From an archaeon (GTDB taxonomy: Archaea > Nanobdellota > Nanobdellia > SCGC-AAA011-G17 > PNOQ01), in the NCBI GenBank assembly GCA_021107835.1, contig JAIOSD010000051.1, positions 1 to 18,693 on the forward strand: a stretch of DNA of 18,693 nucleotides. The letters run 5' to 3'. Within the stretch, counting starts at the first letter, position 1, and each line of letters opens with the position of its first letter. This document shows positions 7,849 to 13,298 of this stretch, in pieces. The notes beneath the pieces are model-generated. The model searched no databases and was not told where the DNA came from. It worked only from the letters and a program-made list of their open reading frames with translations. The translations under genes were made by a program, and so were the position numbers.

Positions 7849-8754
7849 ATGGGTTTCAAAAACGAATTTAGTTGGTCAAAATCCAGAGACGGAATATTTA
7901 ATGAATGTAAAAGGAAATATTACTTTAATCATTATGGTTTCTGGGGCGGTTGGGATATTACTGCTCCTGAAAAAATAAGAGAACTTTATATTCTAAAAAA
8001 CTTATCTACAAGACAAATGTGGATTGGACAAGTTGTTCATGACATCATAAAATATTATTTAACTAAATTAAAATCTGGTGAGGATATAAATTCTAGCCAG
8101 TTAATCTTTAGATTGAAAAAAATATTAAAAGAAGATTTTGAATGTTCTGAAATAGGAATGTATAAAAAGTTTCCAAAAAAATGTGGTTTGGTAGAACACG
8201 AATATAAAATGTTAATTTCAAAGGATGAATGGGATGAATTATTCAAATATGCGGAAAAATGTGTTATGAATTTTTATAATTCTGATACACTAAAAGAAAT
8301 AAAAAAAGAAGATATAAATGATTGGTTATTTTTAGAAGATTTTCTATCTTTTGATTTTGAAGGAACAAAAATTTATTTAAGTATGGATTTTGTAATTAAG
8401 AATGAAGACAACCAAATAGTGTTATATGATTGGAAAACTGGGAAAGAAAGAAATGTAAAAATGGATACTCAACTAGCTTGTTATGCTCTTTATGTTCTCC
8501 AAAAATGGAATTTAAATCCAGATAGGATTATAATCAAAAATTTTAATGTTGCTTTAGATAAAGAAGATGAGTTTAAAGTAACAACACAAGTTATAGAAGA
8601 TATTAAGAATTATATGAGAAAAAGTATAGAAGACATGAAAAATATACTTAAAGATAAAGAAAATAATGTTGCAGAGGAAAATAATTTTCCAAAAACAACA
8701 GATATTAAAAATTGTTTAAGATGTAATTTTAAAAAAGTTTGTGATCTTGTTTAG
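7849..8754 (+). CDS. PD-(D/E)XK (RecB/Cas4/AddB-like) nuclease with probable Fe-S cluster
   Basis: A 301-aa PDDEXK_1-type nuclease. Visible parts: an N-terminal FSWSKSRDGIFNECKRKYYF (C20), WIGQVVHDII with H64, D180 in LSMDFVI, the catalytic DWKTGK (D194, K196) and the QxxxY motif TQLACY (Q208, Y212). The C-terminus has C289-x2-C292-x5-C298; together with C20 this is the 1+3 cysteine layout of the 4Fe-4S cluster in Cas4 and AddB nucleases. The ATG at 7849 is preceded by GAGG; an upstream in-frame TTG at 7831 would overlap the previous gene and is less likely. It converges on radC with a 4-nt overlap. No cas genes or CRISPR arrays are in the window, so a stand-alone DNA end-processing or defence role is more likely than spacer acquisition. 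Confidence 0.85.
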   Translation: MGFKNEFSWSKSRDGIFNECKRKYYFNHYGFWGGWDITAPEKIRELYILKNLSTRQMWIGQVVHDIIKYYLTKLKSGEDINSSQLIFRLKKILKEDFECSEIGMYKKFPKKCGLVEHEYKMLISKDEWDELFKYAEKCVMNFYNSDTLKEIKKEDINDWLFLEDFLSFDFEGTKIYLSMDFVIKNEDNQIVLYDWKTGKERNVKMDTQLACYALYVLQKWNLNPDRIIIKNFNVALDKEDEFKVTTQVIEDIKNYMRKSIEDMKNILKDKENNVAEENNFPKTTDIKNCLRCNFKKVCDLV

Positions 8755-9449
8755 ATTTCTTTTGCCCTTTCTTTAAAACTATAATACTTTTCACTTCCAA
8801 TAATTACATGATCTACTACTGGAATATCCAAAGTTCCCCCTGCTTTCATCAAAGCCTTAGTAACTTCAAAATCTTGTTTGGAGGGTGTACTATCTCCGCT
8901 AGGATGATTATGAACTAAAATAATCGAATTAGCACTCTCCTTAATAGCAGTCTTAAAAACTTCACGTGGATGAACTAAAGAAGCATTCAAAGTACCTATA
9001 GAAATAACCTCATCTTTAATAATAATATTCTTAGTATTTAAATACAAACAAAGAAAATATTCTTTTTTAAGTTTACCATAAGAATCTAAATAATCATAAA
9101 CATCTTTAGCATTAGTAATCTTTCTCTTATAGCCATGATTAACCAACCTATTATATCTCTTACTCAACTCAATCAAACTAAATAATTTCATAGCCCTAAC
9201 ATAATCAGCAGTATCAGCTTTCCCACGACTACCTTTCAAAAACTTAAGCAACTCTGAAAACCCAAGCTCTTCTATCCCAGACAAATTATATTTTTTCAAA
9301 ACTCTATTACTAATATCTATAGCACTCTCTCCATGACCACCCTTACCAAAAATTATAGCCAATAATTCATCAGTACCCAGCTTAGAAGCACCATATTTAA
9401 TCAATTTAGAAGAAGGTTTGTTAAAATTAGGCAAATCTAAAATTCTCAT
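8751..9449 (-). CDS. radC: RadC-family JAB-domain protein
   Basis: A complete 232-aa RadC/UPF0758 protein. The N-terminal ~100 residues form the helical HhH-like region (ASKLGTDELLAIIFGKGG); the C-terminal half is the RadC/JAB fold with LHPREVF-like VHPREVFKTAIK and the metal motif HNHPSGDSTPSKQD (H180, H182, D193), all intact. The biochemical role of RadC is still debated; it is often found on mobile and defence-rich DNA, which fits the neighbouring R-M system and nuclease. It is convergent with the nuclease gene. TTATAAA (9477-9471) lies about 25 nt before the ATG. Confidence 0.95.
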   Translation of the reverse strand: MRILDLPNFNKPSSKLIKYGASKLGTDELLAIIFGKGGHGESAIDISNRVLKKYNLSGIEELGFSELLKFLKGSRGKADTADYVRAMKLFSLIELSKRYNRLVNHGYKRKITNAKDVYDYLDSYGKLKKEYFLCLYLNTKNIIIKDEVISIGTLNASLVHPREVFKTAIKESANSIILVHNHPSGDSTPSKQDFEVTKALMKAGGTLDIPVVDHVIIGSEKYYSFKERAKEI

Positions 9450-9470
9450 AAAGACAACAATTTAACGTAA

Positions 9471-9477
9471 TTTATAA
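9471..9477 (-). promoter_or_regulatory. TATA box of radC
   Basis: Read on the minus strand, TTATAAA begins 28 nt before the radC ATG at 9449, as expected for a leaderless archaeal transcript. Confidence 0.5.
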
Positions 9478-9508
9478 GGATTTATCTAAAGCAAACCCTT
9501 TTCAAAAG

Positions 9509-9560
9509 CGTTCACTAGTTGTAAACAACTGTGCATAATTCTAAAGAATTAATGTGAACG
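9509..9560. repeat. Nested inverted repeats able to form a three-way junction
   Basis: An outer 7-bp stem CGTTCAC (9509-9515) / GTGAACG (9554-9560) encloses two separate hairpins: AGTTG-TAAA-CAACT (9517-9530) and TAATTC-TAAA-GAATTA (9536-9551). Both have the same TAAA loop, flanked by T and A so that each could also be read as a longer stem with an AA centre. It fills most of the gap between the 3' end of the DUF2283-like gene and the radC promoter. It could be a structured RNA or terminator on the minus strand, a protein-bound cruciform, or the folded end of a small mobile element. Confidence 0.6.
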
Positions 9561-9588
9561 TAAATAAATAAGATAACAGAACTAAAAT

Positions 9589-9966
9589 TTAACTACTAAC
9601 ACCACAAGTTATTTCAGAGTTAGGTAATGTTTCAGTAAGAGGTTCCATGATTATTGGATTTTTTTCTATTATTTTATTTCTTACCATCACTTGAAAAGTT
9701 AATCTTACTTCAATTCTTTTTCCATCAACATTTGATTGAAAATTCCAATTTGGGATTTTTAATAACACTGCTTTTGTCAGATTAAGAAATTTCGATGCTC
9801 CAAAGATTTGCATCCCGACTATAAATCCTTCTTTATCCACATCCAACACAATATTATCTAATTCTATAGATTTTTTATATTCTCTTTGAGAAATTTTAAA
9901 GAAAAGGATATCATAATTATAATCATAATCAACCTTTCCCTTTCCATCTAAATGTTTAGTGTCCAT
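9589..9966 (-). CDS. DUF2283-like protein
   Basis: A 125-aa protein. Residues ~13-63 follow the DUF2283 pattern: YDYNYDILFFKI, then SIELDNIVLDVDKEGFIVGMQIFGASKF. The C-terminal half is strand-rich (KRIEVRLTFQVMVRNKIIEK) and ends in a Thr/Ser-rich tail. Members of this family are small proteins of unknown biochemical role, often near toxin-antitoxin or accessory genes. It lies downstream of the caspase-like operon on the same strand, but a 91-nt gap with a GC-rich hairpin suggests a separate transcript. Confidence 0.75.
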   Translation of the reverse strand: MDTKHLDGKGKVDYDYNYDILFFKISQREYKKSIELDNIVLDVDKEGFIVGMQIFGASKFLNLTKAVLLKIPNWNFQSNVDGKRIEVRLTFQVMVRNKIIEKNPIIMEPLTETLPNSEITCGVSS

Positions 9967-10025
9967 TTATTAATTTTAAATATGCAACACCATTTTAATA
10001 GATTACTATACTAGAAAATCAACAA

Positions 10026-10043
10026 ACGCAAGCCCGATGGCGT
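10026..10043 (-). terminator. Possible hairpin after the caspase-like gene
   Basis: GCC-CGAT-GGC (10032-10041), with ACGC/GCGT at its flanks, lies 15 nt past the stop codon of the peptidase gene and is followed on the minus strand by a T-rich run. It is the only GC-rich patch in this intergenic stretch. A terminator is likely but not proven. Confidence 0.3.
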
Positions 10044-10057
10044 CTGAGTCTAAAATA

Positions 10058-10711
10058 TCAAAATGTAGCCTCTCCATCCCCACAAAAATCAAGAAATTTG
10101 TAATTGCAAGCAAGTGCAAATCTTATTAAAGGAACATCGCCATAAGGATCATCATCACTAGTCCCATAAGATCTAATAGAATTAATATATTCAGTTTTAG
10201 TCATTTCAATACATTTACTCACAGTATTTCCAAAAATTAAGGATTTTATCAAGACTGAACAAGCATTTTTAAATGGAAGTGCATTTTTATCTTTGTTTGG
10301 AGTCCCAACCCTAGAAGGATCTTTTACTATCATATCGCTTGATTTATATCCAATATCTGCACTTACACCCTTATTAACGCCAATCGGACCTAAATTTTCT
10401 AAAGAGTCACAAGATAAAGCATAAACAATGCCTTTTTTTGTTAAAGAGATATTATCTTCATCTAAAATTATTTCATCTTTATGTCCAAAAACTTCTTTTC
10501 TATTGCCGTGTCCGTTTAAAAAAATTAATTTTGGATTTTCTTTTGTCAAAACTTTTTCAAATTCCTTTCTAACAACATCAGATTTTTCAAGGCAAGTAAT
10601 ATGCATATCAGAAGTGGATCTTATTATCTCTACTATTTCTTTAGAAAAATCATATAAGTAGGATGTGGCAACATCATGATTTGGTCTTGTTATTAAAAGT
10701 TTCTTAACCAT
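10058..10711 (-). CDS. Caspase/CHAT-like (clan CD) cysteine peptidase
   Basis: A 217-aa protein with the hallmarks of the caspase-hemoglobinase fold. A hydrophobic strand ending in NGHGN places the catalytic His68 (KLIFLNGHGN), and about 30 residues later a second strand ends in the catalytic Cys101 (IVYALSCDS). An N-terminal strand MVKKLLITRP precedes a helix, as in CHAT and gingipain-like domains. The family cleaves proteins after a signal, and in prokaryotes it often serves as a death or defence effector. The acidic TSDDDPYGDVP near 184-194 could shape the substrate pocket. It is the third gene of an operon with two small proteins; only 6 nt separate it from the second. No transmembrane or signal segment, so it is probably cytoplasmic. 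The catalytic fold is well supported; the target and trigger are unknown. Confidence 0.75.
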   Translation of the reverse strand: MVKKLLITRPNHDVATSYLYDFSKEIVEIIRSTSDMHITCLEKSDVVRKEFEKVLTKENPKLIFLNGHGNRKEVFGHKDEIILDEDNISLTKKGIVYALSCDSLENLGPIGVNKGVSADIGYKSSDMIVKDPSRVGTPNKDKNALPFKNACSVLIKSLIFGNTVSKCIEMTKTEYINSIRSYGTSDDDPYGDVPLIRFALACNYKFLDFCGDGEATF

Positions 10712-10717
10712 TATATT

Positions 10718-10921
10718 TTAAGTAGCTAAAACTTGAAGCATTCTTATCTGAACTGCAACAATCTTCTTGCCAAGTTCATTTCCTTCTTCAATATTTTCTA
10801 TCATCTCTCCAACTGTAATCTCTCCCATCCCTCCAAGAATTATTTTAGAATTTGGATTTAATGTTCTAAATCTGGCCAAAACCAATTCCTTTTGTTCCTT
10901 TTCTAAATTTCCTTTTTTCAT
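10718..10921 (-). CDS. Small protein of the caspase-like operon (67 aa)
   Basis: Unrecognised family. A charged N-terminal helix is followed by strand SKIILG, then TVGEMIENIEEGNELGKKI and a C-terminal helix ending RMLQVLAT. The second half resembles that of the 59-aa protein just upstream (LGK-[EK]-I, then M-x-x-x at the end), suggesting related folds. Its ATG overlaps the stop of the upstream gene (ATGA) and it ends 6 nt before the peptidase start. It may be a partner, sensor or inhibitor of the peptidase; this is inferred from context only. Confidence 0.7.
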   Translation of the reverse strand: MKKGNLEKEQKELVLARFRTLNPNSKIILGGMGEITVGEMIENIEEGNELGKKIVAVQIRMLQVLAT

Positions 10922-11097
10922 AAGATTTGCATTTCCTTAAGCTTTTTTAATATTTCTTTTCCAAGTTTTGTATCATTAGTGACTTCACTGTATGCCCTAT
11001 CCCATGAATATGTTTTGCCATCCACAATCACAATAACTTGATGTCTCTCTGGTTCAGGTAAATTAGCATAAGTTTTTAAAAATTTCTCTTTTGTCAT
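10918..11097 (-). CDS. Small protein of the caspase-like operon (59 aa)
   Basis: Starts at ATG 11097 (MTKEKFLKTYANLPEPERHQ) and ends at TGA 10920-10918, overlapping the next start by 4 nt. A helix is followed by a short strand VIVIVDG and then KTYSWDRAYSEV and NDTKLGKEILKK; it resembles the following 67-aa protein from the strand onward. A T/A-rich TATA-like stretch at 11117-11130 lies about 25 nt upstream, so this is the first gene of the operon. Function unknown; an adaptor or inhibitor of the caspase-like protein is possible. Confidence 0.7.
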   Translation of the reverse strand: MTKEKFLKTYANLPEPERHQVIVIVDGKTYSWDRAYSEVTNDTKLGKEILKKLKEMQIL

Positions 11098-11116
11098 ATA
11101 AATATGGCCCCCACCT

Positions 11117-11130
11117 TAATATATTTTAAA
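11117..11130 (-). promoter_or_regulatory. TATA-like box of the caspase-like operon
   Basis: On the minus strand TTTAAAATATATT lies about 20-32 nt before the ATG at 11097. The remaining sequence up to 11260 shows no further gene. Confidence 0.4.
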
Positions 11131-11273
11131 TTAAAAACAATACCACTCATCTTAATTATTTGTTGATATTCTTTCTTATAAATATTTCTATTCAAGATTT
11201 TTTATTTTATTAACCGCTTCCAAAACCGCCAACCATAACTACTTAAACAACAAAATACAAGATTCTTATTAAA

Positions 11274-11280
11274 GGAGGTG
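11274..11280 (+). promoter_or_regulatory. Strong Shine-Dalgarno deciding a GTG start
   Basis: GGAGGTG, an essentially perfect anti-SD match, lies 7 nt before the GTG at 11288 and 16 nt before the next ATG (11297). This favours the GTG and marks a leadered mRNA, unlike most genes in the window. Confidence 0.7.
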
Positions 11281-11287
11281 GTATTAG

Positions 11288-11653
11288 GTGGGTTTAATGG
11301 AAATATTTGCGGCAATCCTCGCTATAGCAATTCTTTTGAAAGCTATTGTATTCTTATTCAAACCAAATAGTTGGAAAGGCTTCGCAGATTCAATTATTAA
11401 TATGAACGGTTACAAATGGATCTCATTGATTTTAGCTGTTGTGTTATTTTACTTTGTGATGCAATTCATGAGCATAGTTCATTTTATGGCAGCCTGGTTA
11501 GTTATTGCATTCTTCTATCAGTCAGTTATGTTCAACTACAAGAAGTCTATGAGAAGCATGATAAAAGAAGCGTGGAAACCAAAAGGTGAGATGTGGATAT
11601 ATTTTATAATTGCTGTCGCTTTAGGGATTTGGACTTTATTAACTATTTTTTAA
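11288..11653 (+). CDS. Small multi-pass membrane protein
   Basis: A 121-aa protein starting at GTG. About four hydrophobic segments: LMEIFAAILAIAILLKAIVFLF (3-24), WISLILAVVLFYFVMQFM (44-61), FMAAWLVIAFFYQSVMF (67-83) and MWIYFIIAVALGIWTLLTIF (102-121). No catalytic motif; family not recognised. It is a single gene on the plus strand between two minus-strand clusters, and it has the strongest SD in the window. Confidence 0.8.
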   Translation: MGLMEIFAAILAIAILLKAIVFLFKPNSWKGFADSIINMNGYKWISLILAVVLFYFVMQFMSIVHFMAAWLVIAFFYQSVMFNYKKSMRSMIKEAWKPKGEMWIYFIIAVALGIWTLLTIF

Positions 11654-11716
11654 TTACTTTTTTATATTAGTATATTTATTTACTTTTAAGGAGTTTGACT
11701 ACTCTTTTCGACCTTT

Positions 11717-11732
11717 AGGGTTGGCTAGCCCT
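11717..11732. other. GC-rich hairpin between convergent genes
   Basis: AGGG...CCCT flank the perfect 8-bp palindrome GGCTAGCC (11723-11730) in the gap between the membrane-protein gene and the lipoprotein gene. On the minus strand a T7 run (opposite the A-run at 11739-11746) precedes it. It may terminate transcription from one or both sides. Confidence 0.35.
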
Positions 11733-11762
11733 TGGAATGAAAAAAAGACACTAAAAATTCCT

Positions 11763-12080
11763 TCAGTTACAAATAATTTGCATTGGAAATGATTCTGTAC
11801 AATCACAAATTAAAGATTCACACCTTAAACATGGATCCCCTTGGTAACATGTTGGTTCTGATTCATCAGGGAATAAATAGCAATTAAATCCTTCTGGGCA
11901 GTTGTTTGTATAATCACAAACCATTGGTTCTTGGCAGGGTTCAAATTCGCAATTATTATTTGAATCTCTTGCAACAAAGGTGCCATCAGAACACATTTTT
12001 GCTTCTTCAGTGCATACTTGTGATTGAATTGTGCAACTAGAGATAAAAATTAACGTTAAAAGAAAAAGAAGTTTTTTCAT
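11763..12080 (-). CDS. Cysteine-rich lipoprotein
   Basis: A 105-aa exported protein. MKKLLFLLTLIFISSC is a typical lipoprotein signal with the lipobox ISSC (C16). The mature part is Cys-rich: VCTEEAKMCSDGTFVAR...CEFEPC, a small disulphide-type module common in DPANN and CPR surface proteins, then CDYTNNCPEGFNCYLF and CLRCESLICDC. About 14 cysteines beyond the lipobox suggest several disulphides outside the cell. Its ATG overlaps the stop of the upstream membrane protein (TAATG), so the two are co-expressed and may meet at the cell surface. Confidence 0.8.
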   Translation of the reverse strand: MKKLLFLLTLIFISSCTIQSQVCTEEAKMCSDGTFVARDSNNNCEFEPCQEPMVCDYTNNCPEGFNCYLFPDESEPTCYQGDPCLRCESLICDCTESFPMQIICN

Positions 12081-12625
12081 TATGCTTCTGTACTACACCG
12101 GATATTTTCCTCATCAAAATCATCATTGTCCCAATCATCATCTAACATTTGTTCTATACAATCATCTACTGTGTTACAATCATATTTTAGCCGGTCCCAA
12201 TCTTCTACATGTACGTAGGCCTCTGCATCTGAATTGTATTCTTTTTTAAGTTCTTTTTCTTCACAATGGCCTGCATATTCTGGTTCTTCTTCTACAACTT
12301 CTTCAACTACCTCTTCTACGATTTCCTCTGGTTCTTCTATTGTAGAGTGACCTGAAAGATTAACTGGAATTATATTTGTTGTTATTAATAAAGAAACAAC
12401 TAAGATTAAGATTATTGCTATCAATCCTATTGTTATTGGTTTTGGTCCTTTTTTATCAGTAGCGTGTTTGGCGAATATTGCTTCAACCATAAATCCCAAT
12501 AAAGCTCCAATTACAGTGGCTACTAAAACAGTTATAAGGCTTGTAATAATATCTAGAAAGTAGAGTATAAGGAATATTGCAGCAAAGTTTACTACATTAA
12601 ATACTGGAACTTTGAAATGCATCAT
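12080..12625 (-). CDS. Membrane-anchored protein with acidic linker
   Basis: A 181-aa protein. The N-terminus has about three hydrophobic segments: VVNFAAIFLILYFLDIITSL and VLVATVIGALLGFMVEAIF (within ~11-52) and TIGLIAIILILVVSLLITT (~65-84). It continues with a Glu/Val-rich linker (EEIVEEVVEEVVEEEPEY, ~99-116) and a ~65-residue acidic domain with four cysteines (CEEK, YDC, DDC, IRC), likely disulphide-bonded outside. The start is MM; either Met may be used. It is the first gene of a two-gene operon with the Cys-rich lipoprotein. Family not recognised. Confidence 0.75.
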   Translation of the reverse strand: MMHFKVPVFNVVNFAAIFLILYFLDIITSLITVLVATVIGALLGFMVEAIFAKHATDKKGPKPITIGLIAIILILVVSLLITTNIIPVNLSGHSTIEEPEEIVEEVVEEVVEEEPEYAGHCEEKELKKEYNSDAEAYVHVEDWDRLKYDCNTVDDCIEQMLDDDWDNDDFDEENIRCSTEA

Positions 12626-12648
12626 AGTTAATATTTTTATCTGTTTAT

Positions 12649-12834
12649 TTATAAAGTTTTTTGTTTTTCTTTATGTTTTGATATTGCCATTCCAATAAAT
12701 CCAATGCCCATCCCTAAGAATAGCCAAGCCACAAGATTGCCTAATAAAAAACCTAAACCCATACCTAGAAAAATCCCTGCGGGGATAAAAAGTCCTGACT
12801 TATCATCTTTTTTGTTTTTCATGTTATTCACCAT
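12649..12834 (-). CDS. Small glycine-rich two-helix membrane protein
   Basis: A 61-aa protein. Two membrane helices separated by a short turn carry the same Gly pattern (GIFLGMGLGFLLG and LFLGMGIGFIGMA), the type that packs tightly in membranes. Charged Lys-rich ends lie on both sides. Start may be M1 or M5. Function unknown. Confidence 0.65.
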   Translation of the reverse strand: MVNNMKNKKDDKSGLFIPAGIFLGMGLGFLLGNLVAWLFLGMGIGFIGMAISKHKEKQKTL

Positions 12835-12870
12835 ATTTACTAACTTATTTTTATTTTTTATAAATGTTTC

Positions 12871-13122
12871 TTATCTCTTCCTAAAGGCTTTGCTTATACT
12901 TTCATTCCAAAACTGTGGAAGTCCTGCTTTTACTAAACCTTCAAAATCATCTGAGAAGACATAAAAGTGTTCTTTTTTTTCTTTTACTTCAGAAAAAGAT
13001 TTTCCAACTTTTGAAAATATATCTTGAATTCCTTTACGTTCAAAACGAGTTTGTAATAATGATGGTTCTTTAAATAGCAACATATCACATAAACGTAAAA
13101 CATTTAGGTCCAACATTGCTGA
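12871..13122 (-). CDS. C-extein half of the split ATPase (coding segment)
   Basis: This is the 83-residue C-extein that follows the IntC (translated as part of the 13248-12871 reading frame, listed separately). It begins with Ser, the nucleophile for splicing, in SAMLDLNVLRLCDMLLFKEP. It continues the ATPase fold directly from the N-extein end LSLIFITQN. The rest (GIQDIFSKVGKSF, then HFYVFSDDFEGLVKAGLP) is the C-terminal part of a HerA/FtsK/Zot-like ATPase. On its own it lacks Walker A and B and cannot be an ATPase. Confidence 0.85.
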   Translation of the reverse strand, partial: SAMLDLNVLRLCDMLLFKEPSLLQTRFERKGIQDIFSKVGKSFSEVKEKKEHFYVFSDDFEGLVKAGLPQFWNESISKAFRKR

Positions 13123-13248
13123 ATTAGATACGCAAATACCATTGGATAGTATGAAATTTTCATTATCTTTTACAGTAATATCAACCATAAGTTGTTTTTT
13201 ATTTGTTTTAGTTATTTTTTTAATTTTTACAAATTTATTTTCTTCCAT
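12871..13248 (-). CDS. IntC + C-extein: C-terminal half of a split-intein ATPase
   Basis: A 125-aa precursor. Residues 1-42 are the intein C-terminal part: MEENKFVKIKKI, then the block F-like VDITVKDNENFIL, and block G ICVSN|S, where the intein-final Asn (codon 13125-13123) is followed by the extein Ser. The penultimate residue is Ser, not the usual His. The remaining 83 residues are the C-extein. The open frame extends 13 codons further (to 13287), but those codons (MKKLYKYITILKY) lie over the TATA box; ATG 13248 is 25 nt from the box centre and gives an IntC length (42 aa) normal for split inteins. It should splice in trans with the 252-aa protein at 14622-15380 to give a 237-aa ATPase. Confidence 0.88.
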   Translation of the reverse strand: MEENKFVKIKKITKTNKKQLMVDITVKDNENFILSNGICVSNSAMLDLNVLRLCDMLLFKEPSLLQTRFERKGIQDIFSKVGKSFSEVKEKKEHFYVFSDDFEGLVKAGLPQFWNESISKAFRKR

Positions 13249-13269
13249 GTATTTTAGAATAGTTATATA

Positions 13270-13278
13270 CTTATATAG
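13270..13278. promoter_or_regulatory. Shared divergent TATA box between IntC and the endonuclease gene
   Basis: Plus strand reads TTATATAG (13271-13278), minus strand TATATAAG (13277-13270). The box centre (~13274) is 25 nt from both the IntC ATG (13248) and the endonuclease ATG (13299). One TBP-binding site could thus serve two divergent, leaderless transcripts. Confidence 0.6.
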
Positions 13279-13298
13279 TTTTTTCATCTATTTATCTG

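Noticed and set aside
7831..8754. The RecB-like nuclease as a CRISPR Cas4
   Set aside because: No cas genes or repeat-spacer arrays are visible in the window; the protein is also longer than typical Cas4 (~180-220 aa).
12031..12249. A His/Tyr-rich plus-strand reading frame
   Set aside because: It is the antisense shadow of the acidic Asp/Glu codons of the membrane protein gene.
12704..12964. Plus-strand frame starting MPIPKNSQATRLPNKK
   Set aside because: Antisense of the small Gly-rich membrane protein and the C-extein; no promoter or RBS.
13249..13287. Start of the C-terminal ATPase half at the upstream ATG (13287), adding MKKLYKYITILKY
   Set aside because: These codons cover the TATA box; ATG 13248 has the right promoter spacing and gives a normal IntC length.
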